Shown here one piece after another: positions 33,437 through 41,496 of a stretch of 64,000 nucleotides of DNA. How positions within the stretch are numbered: position 1 is the stretch's first letter; each line of letters begins with the position of its first letter. The DNA is taken from contig JAVXOZ010000006.1 of assembly GCA_036644995.1 (NCBI GenBank), forward strand, positions 23,672 through 87,671, read 5' to 3'. The notes below the pieces were generated by a model. The model saw nothing but the letters and a program-made list of their open reading frames with translations, had not been told where the DNA came from and made no database searches. A program made the position numbers and the translations under genes. This DNA is from Cryptoclostridium sp036644995. GTDB taxonomy: Bacteria > Bacillota > Dehalobacteriia > UBA7702.

Positions 33437-33730
33437 AGGATTATGGAAATTAGGTAAAAATTTCAACATTAATTGCAGTATTTTCAATGCTTAATGTCAT
33501 ATAAAAAGTTATTTACTGAAAATATAAGCTTAATATTTAACCTAAAACTCTGTATTTAACCTAAAACTGTGGATAATGTGTAAAAATCGACAAATTACCC
33601 AATTTATCATTGTTTTACACCTCAGTATGTGCTTATCTTCACGGCATGGGGTGTTAACTGTTGTACATTGTTGTTTAAGGTTCTAAGCCGTTGTTTAAGG
33701 TTGTATTGGTGAAAGTAAAATTTAATTTTA

Positions 33731-34789
33731 TTAGCAATGGGATGGTATCTTTGCCTTCTGCTGTGTATCTTTACGCTGTTTAAGTTTTTTTCTGATGTTA
33801 TTTTCTGCTTTATAAAATAGTATGCCCAGGGTTATGGTTAGGGCTAAATTTAAAGGTATTGCCAAGTAATAGGGGAGTGTTTTTTCCCAGCCAATGTGAA
33901 ACCAAAACATTTGGATTAGAAAAATATGGTAAGATGATTGCCCCACCAAAGAGAGTAAATCTCCAAATTTTCCCGGTATTTTTTTATGGAAAAAATAAGA
34001 GATAAAAAATGCCATAATGGGGAAAACATATAGTATGGTGGGCATAGCTGTTCTGCGCCAAACCGCAAATATATCCGGAACATATCCTTGATAATTTACT
34101 GCGTAAATATAAATACCACCAATTAATAAGGAAAACAGCAAGAAAATTATGTTTCTTTTAGATTTTAAAATATCCTTTTGGTGTAAATATATATAAATGC
34201 CACCTGCCAAAAATACTAAATAACGTAAAATAATACGTTTATAATATATGGTATCTAAATCTATATAGTAAACTCCTACTTGAAATATAAGCTGTACGCC
34301 CACTAATATTAATACACCTTTAAAGCCATATTTTTTAATGAGCACATAACACAGTGGAAAAACAAACAGCATTTCCACTAAAAGCGGCACATAATAACTG
34401 CCTGGGCCATATCCCCCAAAAAAGAAAGAGCGTACAACATTGTATAGGTCAAAAGGTATGCCCACAATTCCCCAGCGATATATTACTTCTAAAGGGAAAA
34501 TAACAATAAAAGGAGCTAAAAATCGAGATAATTTTGGTAAAACTGTTGATTTTTTGTACCAGCTACCAATGCCCATAGTTTCCATTTTATGATAAGAAAG
34601 GGAAAAGGTAAACCCACTAATCAAAATAAAAAAAGGTACAGCCAAACCGATAAAATAAGGATAGAGCAAAAGTTTTTCCATGTGTGATCCCAATGTGCAA
34701 TGATTTATAATTACGGAAATCATGGCTATTGCTTTGATATAGTCCAACACATAGATTCTGTTGCTTTTATCCGTTACGGTGTTTGTCAT
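33731..34789 (-). CDS. Membrane acyltransferase (acyltransferase 3 family)
   Basis: The 352-residue protein has about ten membrane segments. The N terminus (RIYVLDYIKAIAMISVIINH) is typical of acyltransferase-3 proteins, with the conserved His of the first helix region. Members transfer acyl groups to surface glycans or lipids. The acceptor cannot be told. It starts 13 bases after the flavodoxin-like gene upstream, so the two probably form an operon. Confidence 0.85.
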   Translation of the reverse strand: MTNTVTDKSNRIYVLDYIKAIAMISVIINHCTLGSHMEKLLLYPYFIGLAVPFFILISGFTFSLSYHKMETMGIGSWYKKSTVLPKLSRFLAPFIVIFPLEVIYRWGIVGIPFDLYNVVRSFFFGGYGPGSYYVPLLVEMLFVFPLCYVLIKKYGFKGVLILVGVQLIFQVGVYYIDLDTIYYKRIILRYLVFLAGGIYIYLHQKDILKSKRNIIFLLFSLLIGGIYIYAVNYQGYVPDIFAVWRRTAMPTILYVFPIMAFFISYFFHKKIPGKFGDLLSLVGQSSYHIFLIQMFWFHIGWEKTLPYYLAIPLNLALTITLGILFYKAENNIRKKLKQRKDTQQKAKIPSHC

Positions 34790-34802
34790 CTATTCCTTCA
34801 CC

Positions 34803-35282
34803 TCACGCAAATTTTTTTGCGAACTCAATTACTTTATCGGGATAAAATTCCGTGGTGAGGGCTTCGGGATTTTTTGCTCTTTGCTTAACTGCTATTTTCG
34901 CAATAAATTTATCCATACCTTTTAAAGCACCGGGTTCCATTACCCCGCCAAAGCTTTCAATAACCAAAGCAGCGGAGCGTAATTCTTCGGGAATATTTGC
35001 CTCTATTTCTTCTTCAGCTTTTTCCGGCAGTCCACAGCAAATGAAGTAGCCGGTTTTTTTGGTAAGCAAAGTTTCTTTTTCACGTGCTAAAAATTCTTTG
35101 GCGGGTTGCTGCATTTGCCACATATGGATACAGCTGCCCATAATAACGGCATCGTATTCTTGTAGCATTGGTTTTTCTTTAGCCAAATCTACCACAACGG
35201 AATTGGTGATATGGTCCTTTAATAAATAAGCGGCTTTTTTAGTTGTTCCGTTTTTGCCTGCATAAGCAATTAATGTTTTCAT
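34803..35282 (-). CDS. Flavodoxin domain protein
   Basis: The 159-residue product begins MKTLIAYAGKNGTTKKAAYL, a flavodoxin FMN phosphate-binding loop (here AGKNGTTKKA). It continues with YDAVIMGSCIHMWQMQ, like flavodoxin_5/protoporphyrinogen oxidase HemG-type proteins. An FMN electron-transfer role is likely; substrate unknown. TATAAT-like -10 near plus 35318. First gene of the pair with the acyltransferase. Confidence 0.85.
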   Translation of the reverse strand: MKTLIAYAGKNGTTKKAAYLLKDHITNSVVVDLAKEKPMLQEYDAVIMGSCIHMWQMQQPAKEFLAREKETLLTKKTGYFICCGLPEKAEEEIEANIPEELRSAALVIESFGGVMEPGALKGMDKFIAKIAVKQRAKNPEALTTEFYPDKVIEFAKKFA

Positions 35283-35340
35283 GACGTATCCTCCTAAATT
35301 TATGCTAACATATTATACCATAAACTGTGAAAATATGATA

Positions 35341-35365
35341 CAATAACAATAGTAGATTTGTTATT
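35341..35365. repeat. Left copy of 25-bp direct repeat flanking repeat element copy 3
   Basis: A 25-bp sequence beginning CAATAACAATAGTAG and ending TTTGTTATT, identical at 35341-35365 and 35529-35553. It is itself a small hairpin (AATAACAA / TTGTTATT). Confidence 0.9.
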
Positions 35366-35367
35366 GT

Positions 35368-35527
35368 AGGCTGTTGATAAAGTCTGATATTCGGCAAAAT
35401 CCCTTCCCACCCACTGCTTATGTACATCTATGTACACTGCACAGCCGCTGCTCAGGGAGTTTTACCGAATCTAAGTCTTTCTTAACAGCCTGACATCTTG
35501 CCAAAAAACTATGTTTTTTGACAATCT
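35368..35527 (+). repeat. Palindromic repeat element, copy 3 (complete, 160 bp)
   Basis: Starts AGGCTGTTGATAAAG and ends TTTGACAATCT. It is the same length as copy 2 and has the same long stem, central TATGTACAT hairpin and small terminal hairpin. It sits between divergent genes (34803-35282 minus, 35594 plus). The bases 35283-35593 contain nothing else but the flanking repeats and promoter sequence. Confidence 0.92.
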
Positions 35528-35528
35528 G

Positions 35529-35553
35529 CAATAACAATAGTAGATTTGTTATT
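35529..35553. repeat. Right copy of 25-bp direct repeat flanking repeat element copy 3
   Basis: Exact duplicate of 35341-35365; the pair looks like a target-site duplication created by the element. Confidence 0.9.
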
Positions 35554-35593
35554 TGGCAGAGTCCTTGATATTAAATAAAAAAGGAGAAATATT

Positions 35594-35998
35594 ATGAACA
35601 GAAAAGAAAAAGCAATTCAAAATTATAAAGATGGTTACAACTGCTCTCAATCGGTTATTTGTGCTTATGCGGATATTTGGGGAATAGAAGAAAATGTTGC
35701 TTATCGCATTTCTGAAGGATACGGCGGCGGCATGGGGCAGCTGGGGGAAGTTTGCGGTGCTGTATCTGCTATGTTTTCCGCTGTGGGATTAAAAAATAGC
35801 GGCGGCTTGGAAAAAATTGGTGAAACCAAAAAAACCACTTATGGCGTAGTAAAAAATATGGCAATGGAATTTGAAAATAAGCATCACAGTATTTTGTGCC
35901 GTGAATTATTAAAAGACGATTCCCGCCCCAAACAAGAAATTTGTTTGGGCTGCGTGGCAGATGCCTGCGATATTATAGAAAGTACATTAATTGATTAG
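35594..35998 (+). CDS. C_GCAxxG_C_C family protein
   Basis: The 134-residue protein has the Cys-rich family pattern: YNCSQSVICAYAD, GYGGGMGQLGEVCGAVSAMF, CRELL and CLGCVADAC. These proteins are suspected redox or metal-binding factors; no firm function is known. The stop codon is TAG, rare in this window; the next in-frame stop (TGA) is 14 codons on, so Pyl read-through would add little. It precedes the amidohydrolase gene by ten bases. Confidence 0.88.
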   Translation: MNRKEKAIQNYKDGYNCSQSVICAYADIWGIEENVAYRISEGYGGGMGQLGEVCGAVSAMFSAVGLKNSGGLEKIGETKKTTYGVVKNMAMEFENKHHSILCRELLKDDSRPKQEICLGCVADACDIIESTLID

Positions 35999-36008
35999 GA
36001 GATAGCAA

Positions 36009-37301
36009 ATGTTATTAAAGGATATTTCTATTTTAAATGAAGATTTTGAAATTAAAGACCATTATTATTTGGGCATAAAAGGCAGAAAAATAGAATATAT
36101 AGGTACAAAAATGCCCGAGGATAATTTTGGCGAAATTTTTGAAGGTAAGGATAAGCTGGTTATGCCGGCATTTTATAATGCCCATGCTCATACACCCATG
36201 ACCATTTTGCGTGGCTATGGGGAAAATATGATATTGCAGGATTGGCTTTTTAAAAAAATCTTTCCTTTTGAGGCACATCTTAATGAGGAATCCGTGTATT
36301 ATGCCGCTCTTTTAGGTATTGGTGAAATGTTCCGTGGGGGCTGTGTGGCTGCTACGGATATGTATAAGCATGGTGAAAGCATAGCTAAAGCTTTTATTGA
36401 TAGTGGTGCCAAAGTTAATCTTTCCATTGGTACTATTTGTCTTGATGATAGCAGCTATTATGATATAAAAGACTACGCTGAAAATGAACACCTCTTTGCT
36501 CAATATCATCAAAGTCAAAACCAAAGGATAAAAATTGATATGAGCATACATGGTGAATACACATCTTCACCCAAAGTGGTGGCAGAAGTGGCGGACTATG
36601 CTCAAAAAAAGGGCAGTCGTATCCAGGTACATATTTCGGAAACCGAGGCTGAACACCTTGAATGTATTGAGCGCCATGGCAAAACCCCTGTTGGTTATTT
36701 TAATGATTTGGGCTTGTTTGATATGCCCACCACTGCTGCCCATTGTGTTTGGATTTCCCCGGAGGACATGGAAATTCTTGCAGAAAAAGGTGTATTTGTG
36801 GGGCACTGTCCCGTTAGCAATTTGAAATTAGCCAGTGGTTTTGCGGATATCCCTACTATGCTAAAAAAAGGAGTATCCGTGGCATTGGGCACCGATGGTG
36901 CTGCCAGCAACAATAACCTGAGTATGTTGGAAGAATTGAAGATTTTTGCCTTAATTCACAAAGGAAATCAAAAAAATCCCTTGCTGATAACACCCCAAGA
37001 AGCTTTGTTTACAGCTACCAGAAGTGGGGCATTATCCCAAGGTAGGGATGATTGCGGCTTGGTGAAAGAGGGATTTTGTGCAGACCTTGCGGTTATTGAT
37101 ATGAATAAACCTCATCTTGTACCCAAAGAACATATCCTTAGCCATTTGGTGTATTCCGCACAGGACAGCGATGTTTTTATGACAATTTGTGATGGAAAAA
37201 TAGTGTACTGCGATGGTAAATATCCCACCATGGACATGGAAAAAATTATGGCTGAAGTAAATAAACGCTATAATTTAATAAAAGAAAAAGTAAATCAATA
37301 A
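36009..37301 (+). CDS. Amidohydrolase, 5-methylthioadenosine/S-adenosylhomocysteine deaminase type
   Basis: The 430-residue metal-dependent hydrolase has NAHAHTPMTILRGYGENM (metal HxH, residues about 57-60) and IQVHISETEAEH. HCVWISPEDM and LGTDGAASNNNLSM follow. This pattern matches MTA/SAH deaminases (MtaD/DadD) and related guanine-type deaminases. It would convert S-adenosylhomocysteine-type nucleosides to inosyl forms for salvage. Starts behind AGGAG, probably cotranscribed with the upstream gene. Confidence 0.88.
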   Translation: MLLKDISILNEDFEIKDHYYLGIKGRKIEYIGTKMPEDNFGEIFEGKDKLVMPAFYNAHAHTPMTILRGYGENMILQDWLFKKIFPFEAHLNEESVYYAALLGIGEMFRGGCVAATDMYKHGESIAKAFIDSGAKVNLSIGTICLDDSSYYDIKDYAENEHLFAQYHQSQNQRIKIDMSIHGEYTSSPKVVAEVADYAQKKGSRIQVHISETEAEHLECIERHGKTPVGYFNDLGLFDMPTTAAHCVWISPEDMEILAEKGVFVGHCPVSNLKLASGFADIPTMLKKGVSVALGTDGAASNNNLSMLEELKIFALIHKGNQKNPLLITPQEALFTATRSGALSQGRDDCGLVKEGFCADLAVIDMNKPHLVPKEHILSHLVYSAQDSDVFMTICDGKIVYCDGKYPTMDMEKIMAEVNKRYNLIKEKVNQ

Positions 37302-37365
37302 GGGTAAAAAAAGTATTTTTATGGGAATATAAATGTGTAGTTTTTAGTAATTTTCTTGCGAATTT

Positions 37366-37394
37366 TTGCATTTTATAGAAAAGTATGTTATAAT
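37366..37394 (+). promoter_or_regulatory. Sigma-A promoter of the cell-wall polymer cluster
   Basis: TTGCAT, a 17-base spacer and TATAAT at 37389-37394, 40 bases before the LCP gene. Confidence 0.75.
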
Positions 37395-37433
37395 CAGTGG
37401 CTGTAAGATTAACAAATGAGGTACTTATTTCTA

Positions 37434-38555
37434 ATGAATGATAGAAAAAAAGATTGGGATAACAACGCCGATAGCTTTGGAGAACAAGGCGTTCCGCATC
37501 CGATTAATTCACCCAAAAAGAAAATTAATTCCAAAAAACCCAAAAAGAAAAAGCAGCCAAAGTTTTTTAGTACCGTATTTATTGTGCTATTGGTGTGCTT
37601 TGCAGTGGTGTTTTCATGGACAGGTTACGTTGCATCTTATGTTTATCCTTTAATTTGGGGGGATTTGGGCAACGAAAAAACTGCGGTTGTTACTGATGAA
37701 CAAAAAGTTTCTTTTGAAAAAGGTCAATTTACCGTGTTGATGATGGGCTGTGATGCCAGACCCGGGGAAACTGCCAGTCGTTCTGATACCCTAATGGTAG
37801 CTTTTGTGGACCTTAATGAAAAACGTGTACGCCTTGTGAGCATTCCCCGTGATACCTATGTGGAAATACCCACTTCCGGTGAACATACTAAAATCAATCA
37901 TGCCTATGCTTTTGGGGGTATAGATTTAACGAAAAAAACATTGAAAGAAAATTTTGATATTAATATTGATTATACCGCAGAAGTTGATTTCCAAGGATTT
38001 CGTGATGTTATAGATGCCTTGGGTGGTGTTACCATAGATGTTCCTATGCGTATGGATTATGCTGCGGAAGGCATTGATTTACAACCGGGGTTGCAAACTT
38101 TAGATGGTGATCAGTCCTTGCAGTTTTGCCGTTTCCGTGGGGATGGTCAAGGAGATATTGGCCGTGTTGCAAGGCAACAAGAGTTTATAACTACGTTAAA
38201 AGACCAATTATTATCCATGGGCACAATGCTGAAAATACCGGATTTATGCAGTGCTATTAAAAACAATGTGGTAACTAATTTAACAGGTACGCAATTATTG
38301 CAAATTCTCATGTCCATCAGCGATGGTTTTGACCTAATTACAGTGGAACCACCCGGTGAGGGGCGTTATCAAGATGGCGTAAGCTACTATTTCCTCTATG
38401 AAAATCAGAGTGAAGAATTTTTCAATGCGGTGAATAATTACCAACCCACTGCTCAAGAAATAAAAGCTCAAGAAAAAGCAGCAGGCGGCTCCGACCCTAA
38501 TGCTAAAACAGAAGAAAATAATAAAGAATCTACGGAGGGTTCCAATGAAAATTAA
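37434..38555 (+). CDS. LytR-CpsA-Psr (LCP) family cell-wall polymer ligase
   Basis: LCP proteins attach teichoic-acid-like or other glycopolymers from the lipid carrier to peptidoglycan. The product has a basic N terminus, one membrane segment (about residues 43-66), then DTLMVAFVD, RLVSIPRDTYVEIP, KINHAYAFGG and CRFRGDGQGDIGRVARQQE with the conserved phosphate-binding Arg/Asp residues. The ATG at 37434 is preferred to 37416, whose ATGAGG contains the likely ribosome binding site. It overlaps the wecG-like start by 11 bases. Confidence 0.92.
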   Translation: MNDRKKDWDNNADSFGEQGVPHPINSPKKKINSKKPKKKKQPKFFSTVFIVLLVCFAVVFSWTGYVASYVYPLIWGDLGNEKTAVVTDEQKVSFEKGQFTVLMMGCDARPGETASRSDTLMVAFVDLNEKRVRLVSIPRDTYVEIPTSGEHTKINHAYAFGGIDLTKKTLKENFDINIDYTAEVDFQGFRDVIDALGGVTIDVPMRMDYAAEGIDLQPGLQTLDGDQSLQFCRFRGDGQGDIGRVARQQEFITTLKDQLLSMGTMLKIPDLCSAIKNNVVTNLTGTQLLQILMSISDGFDLITVEPPGEGRYQDGVSYYFLYENQSEEFFNAVNNYQPTAQEIKAQEKAAGGSDPNAKTEENNKESTEGSNEN

Positions 38556-39294
38556 ACCTGATTATCCATCTATTAATATTTTAGGTTTAAAAGTAAATTC
38601 CGTTAATATGGCTGAAACCTTGTCTTTTGTGTCTAAAACAGTAAAAAATGATGAATTTTCTCAAATTTTAACATTAAATGCAGAGATTGCCTATCTCTCA
38701 TTTAATGATAAAGAACGCAGAAAATTAGTTAATAATTGCGATTTGGTAACACCGGATGGCAGCGGTATTATGTGGGCAGCAGAGCAATATGGAAGCCCTG
38801 TTTCAGAGCGGGTTGCGGGCATTGATTTACTGCAAAATTTACTTGGTGTTGGTGCAAAAGAGCAATATCGCTTTTACTTTTTAGGGGCAAAAGAGGATAT
38901 TGTGGCAGAAGCTGCCAAAAAAGTAAAAACCCAATATAATTGCAATGTTGTGGGATTTCATAATGGATTTTTTTCAGATGATGAAAGTTTGCAAATTGTG
39001 GATGATATCAAAAACAGCGGTGCAAATATACTTTTTGTGGCTATGGGTTATCCCCGTCAGGATATGTGGATTGCCAAATATGCAAAAAGTGCCGGTGTTA
39101 ATGTTGGTGTTGGGGTTGGTGGCAGTTTTGATGTTTTGGCAGGGAAAGTAAAGCGGGCACCGGCGTTTTGGCAAAATATCCAAATGGAATGGTTTTACCG
39201 TTTATTAAAAGACCCCAGAAGGTTGAAAAGAACCATGAATTTGCCGAAATTTATGTCTGCGGTGAAAAAAGATATTAATAAAAAAGAAAAATAA
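38545..39294 (+). CDS. WecG/TagA/CpsF-family glycosyltransferase
   Basis: The 249-residue enzyme has the TagA signature: LTLNAEIAYLS, CDLVTPDGSGIMWAAEQYG, RVAGIDLLQNLL and a C-terminal FWQNIQMEWFYRLL. TagA adds N-acetylmannosamine to lipid-linked GlcNAc in teichoic acid synthesis. Paired here with the LCP and TagO-like genes, it supports a teichoic-acid-like secondary wall polymer. ATG 38545 lies after GGAGGG inside the end of the LCP gene. Confidence 0.92.
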   Translation: MKIKPDYPSINILGLKVNSVNMAETLSFVSKTVKNDEFSQILTLNAEIAYLSFNDKERRKLVNNCDLVTPDGSGIMWAAEQYGSPVSERVAGIDLLQNLLGVGAKEQYRFYFLGAKEDIVAEAAKKVKTQYNCNVVGFHNGFFSDDESLQIVDDIKNSGANILFVAMGYPRQDMWIAKYAKSAGVNVGVGVGGSFDVLAGKVKRAPAFWQNIQMEWFYRLLKDPRRLKRTMNLPKFMSAVKKDINKKEK

Positions 39295-39324
39295 TAATAT
39301 ATTTTCAATGAATAGGGGAGAAAA

Positions 39325-39444
39325 ATGAAATTTGCAGTGTTGCATTTTGCTATTTTCTTCCCTTTTGTGTTGATTTTATTAAGGTTTTATATATATAGGA
39401 AATTTTTTTGTTATCTTTTTCACTTTTATTGGGAAATAACTTGA
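39325..39444 (+). CDS. Possible small hydrophobic protein (39 residues)
   Basis: ATG 39325 follows an AGGGGAG site seven bases upstream. The frame encodes MKFAVLHFAIFFPFVLILLR then a basic aromatic tail before TGA 39444. It could be a small membrane protein, but a chance frame is also possible in AT-rich DNA. The next gene's promoter overlaps its end. Confidence 0.3.
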   Translation: MKFAVLHFAIFFPFVLILLRFYIYRKFFCYLFHFYWEIT

Positions 39445-39469
39445 TGAATGTGATTTTTTTAAGTATAAT
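39441..39469 (+). promoter_or_regulatory. Sigma-A promoter of the DUF5693 gene
   Basis: TTGATG, 17-base spacer, TATAAT (39464-39469), 44 bases before the ATG at 39514. Confidence 0.75.
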
Positions 39470-39513
39470 GTAATAAGTAATTTAATAATGGCTTATTATA
39501 TGCAGGAGGAAAA

Positions 39514-41463
39514 ATGCTCAATAAAAAATGGAAAACCATTATTCTTATAATAATAGCTGTTGCTATGGCGGCGGCTATCTACATTGGGGTTGAACGCAGC
39601 AAAGTTGAAAGTGATAATAATGCTGTGGAAATTGTTTCACAATGGGATACTTTAGTTGATAATGGTAAAAAAGACGGATTTTCCCCAGACGAAGTTTTAA
39701 AAGAATGTAAAGGATCTGTTACTTCTTTTATTTTTAAAGAAATGACCATAGAGGATTTAAAAACCAAAAATTTAGCAGTGGGAATAACCGGTATAGAACT
39801 GAGAAGCGGCATAACCAATGGCGAATATGACATTACCGCTAAAGATGGTGCAGCGGTTAGTGCTGATAATATTGATTTGAATTTTAAATATTTATGGCTT
39901 ATGGATAAGTCTTACAGTGAATCCTTGGCAACTAATTTGTCAATAAAATCCAATGCTTATGTTAAGGAATATTCGGTAAATTCTTGGGGAAAAAACTATA
40001 CCTTAATTGGCTATAATGATATTTCTTCGGAATTATCTGAATTGGGCTTGGTTTTTGATATCAATGCTATGAAAAAAGCCAATGCAAATGGTTTTTATGC
40101 AATTCCTCGGTTTACTACTTGGGCTAATTATACCCATGGTGATATGGCTATGCTTACCAAAGACTTAGCTGATGTAAAATGCAGTGGCATAATGTTTAAT
40201 GATAAAACAGTGGCTAATGTTGATAACGATAAGGACTTAAATGCTATATATAAAGATATGGCAAAGGGTTTAAAACCCTTAAATGCCCCTGTTATTATGG
40301 TGGAATTTTATAATCAAAAAGGATTGGACTTATTGGCAAAAGCCTACGACCTTAATATGGTGCGTATGCACTCCATTGCCGATAATGAATTAACCGCAGC
40401 TATTACTCCGGATGTTGCTTTTAACCGTTATATGTTAGCAGTTAACGAGCGCAATATACGTGTTATTTATTTAAAACCATTCCCCGGTGTTAATTTTTCT
40501 TCTATGATAGATTACGGTAAATCTTTAACTGCTCAATTAGAGAAAGATGGCTTTACCTTGGATCGGGCTGAACCCCTTAGAGAAATGCCTGAAAATAATT
40601 TAACCTTAATTTTAATTGCTTTGGGTATAGGTGGGGGTTCTATCTTATTAGGTGAAAAGCTGCGTTTATTAAAGCTTTCCGCTATTTTATCGGTTTTGCT
40701 GGTATTTGGCTCAACGGCTTTGGCGGTTTTGGGGCATTATGTTTTGGCGGCAAAAATTTTAGCACTTCTTGCGGCGGTTGTTTTCCCCACATTGGGTATA
40801 ATAACTTGGGTTGGGGGTAAACAAACACTGGGCAAATCACTTTTAACCTTCTTAAAAATTTCAGGTGTTACTTTGGTGGGTGCATCTTTCATTGTTGGTT
40901 TGTTATCTTTGAAAACTTATATGTACAGTATTGATATTTTCAGTGGTGTTAAGGTTGCTATGTTGCTGCCTTTGTTGCTGGTATTTTACTACTGTGTGTT
41001 TTTAAAAGAAAAGCAAAGTATTTTTGATAAGGCAAAGGGCTTAAGTGTTTTACCTGTGCGTTATGGGGAATTGCTAATACTTGGAATTTTGGGTATGGCA
41101 ATGATTGTGCTTTTACTCAGGTCCGGTAACGATGGTTTACAGGTTAGCTCATTGGAATTAGCATTTAGAACTAAATTAGAAGATTTACTGATGGTTAGAC
41201 CCAGAACCAAGGAGTTTTTAATTGGTACTCCCTGTTTGCTTATGGCTATATATTTTGGGTATAAAGACTATCTTGTTCCCCTTTGGCTTTTAGGAGCTAT
41301 TGGTCAAGTGTCTATGTTAAATACGTTTTGTCACTTCCATACACCGTTATTTATTTCTCTTTTCCGTACTTTCAACGGCATATGGATTGGTTTGCTCCTG
41401 GGCTGTATCGCAATTTTTATAATACGTGTAGTAATGAAAAAGTTTAATACGAGAAAACTCTAA
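39514..41463 (+). CDS. DUF5693-type multi-pass membrane protein
   Basis: The 649-residue protein has an N-terminal membrane segment (residues 7-24), an external domain of about 340 residues, and then roughly eight hydrophobic helices. It resembles DUF5693 proteins found next to csaB in Bacillota. The external domain suggests a deacetylase-like or TIM-like fold, but no catalytic motif is clear. Its place between wecG/tagA and csaB suggests a role in secondary cell-wall polymer modification or export. GGAGG precedes the ATG. Confidence 0.8.
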   Translation: MLNKKWKTIILIIIAVAMAAAIYIGVERSKVESDNNAVEIVSQWDTLVDNGKKDGFSPDEVLKECKGSVTSFIFKEMTIEDLKTKNLAVGITGIELRSGITNGEYDITAKDGAAVSADNIDLNFKYLWLMDKSYSESLATNLSIKSNAYVKEYSVNSWGKNYTLIGYNDISSELSELGLVFDINAMKKANANGFYAIPRFTTWANYTHGDMAMLTKDLADVKCSGIMFNDKTVANVDNDKDLNAIYKDMAKGLKPLNAPVIMVEFYNQKGLDLLAKAYDLNMVRMHSIADNELTAAITPDVAFNRYMLAVNERNIRVIYLKPFPGVNFSSMIDYGKSLTAQLEKDGFTLDRAEPLREMPENNLTLILIALGIGGGSILLGEKLRLLKLSAILSVLLVFGSTALAVLGHYVLAAKILALLAAVVFPTLGIITWVGGKQTLGKSLLTFLKISGVTLVGASFIVGLLSLKTYMYSIDIFSGVKVAMLLPLLLVFYYCVFLKEKQSIFDKAKGLSVLPVRYGELLILGILGMAMIVLLLRSGNDGLQVSSLELAFRTKLEDLLMVRPRTKEFLIGTPCLLMAIYFGYKDYLVPLWLLGAIGQVSMLNTFCHFHTPLFISLFRTFNGIWIGLLLGCIAIFIIRVVMKKFNTRKL

Positions 41464-41496
41464 ATGAGAAATCTCTAAAATGGAAGGAAATGTGCT

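Noticed and set aside
35368..35527. Repeat copy 3 as a regulatory leader of the 35594 gene
   Set aside because: The same sequence is found in unrelated contexts, and exact flanking duplications point to insertion.
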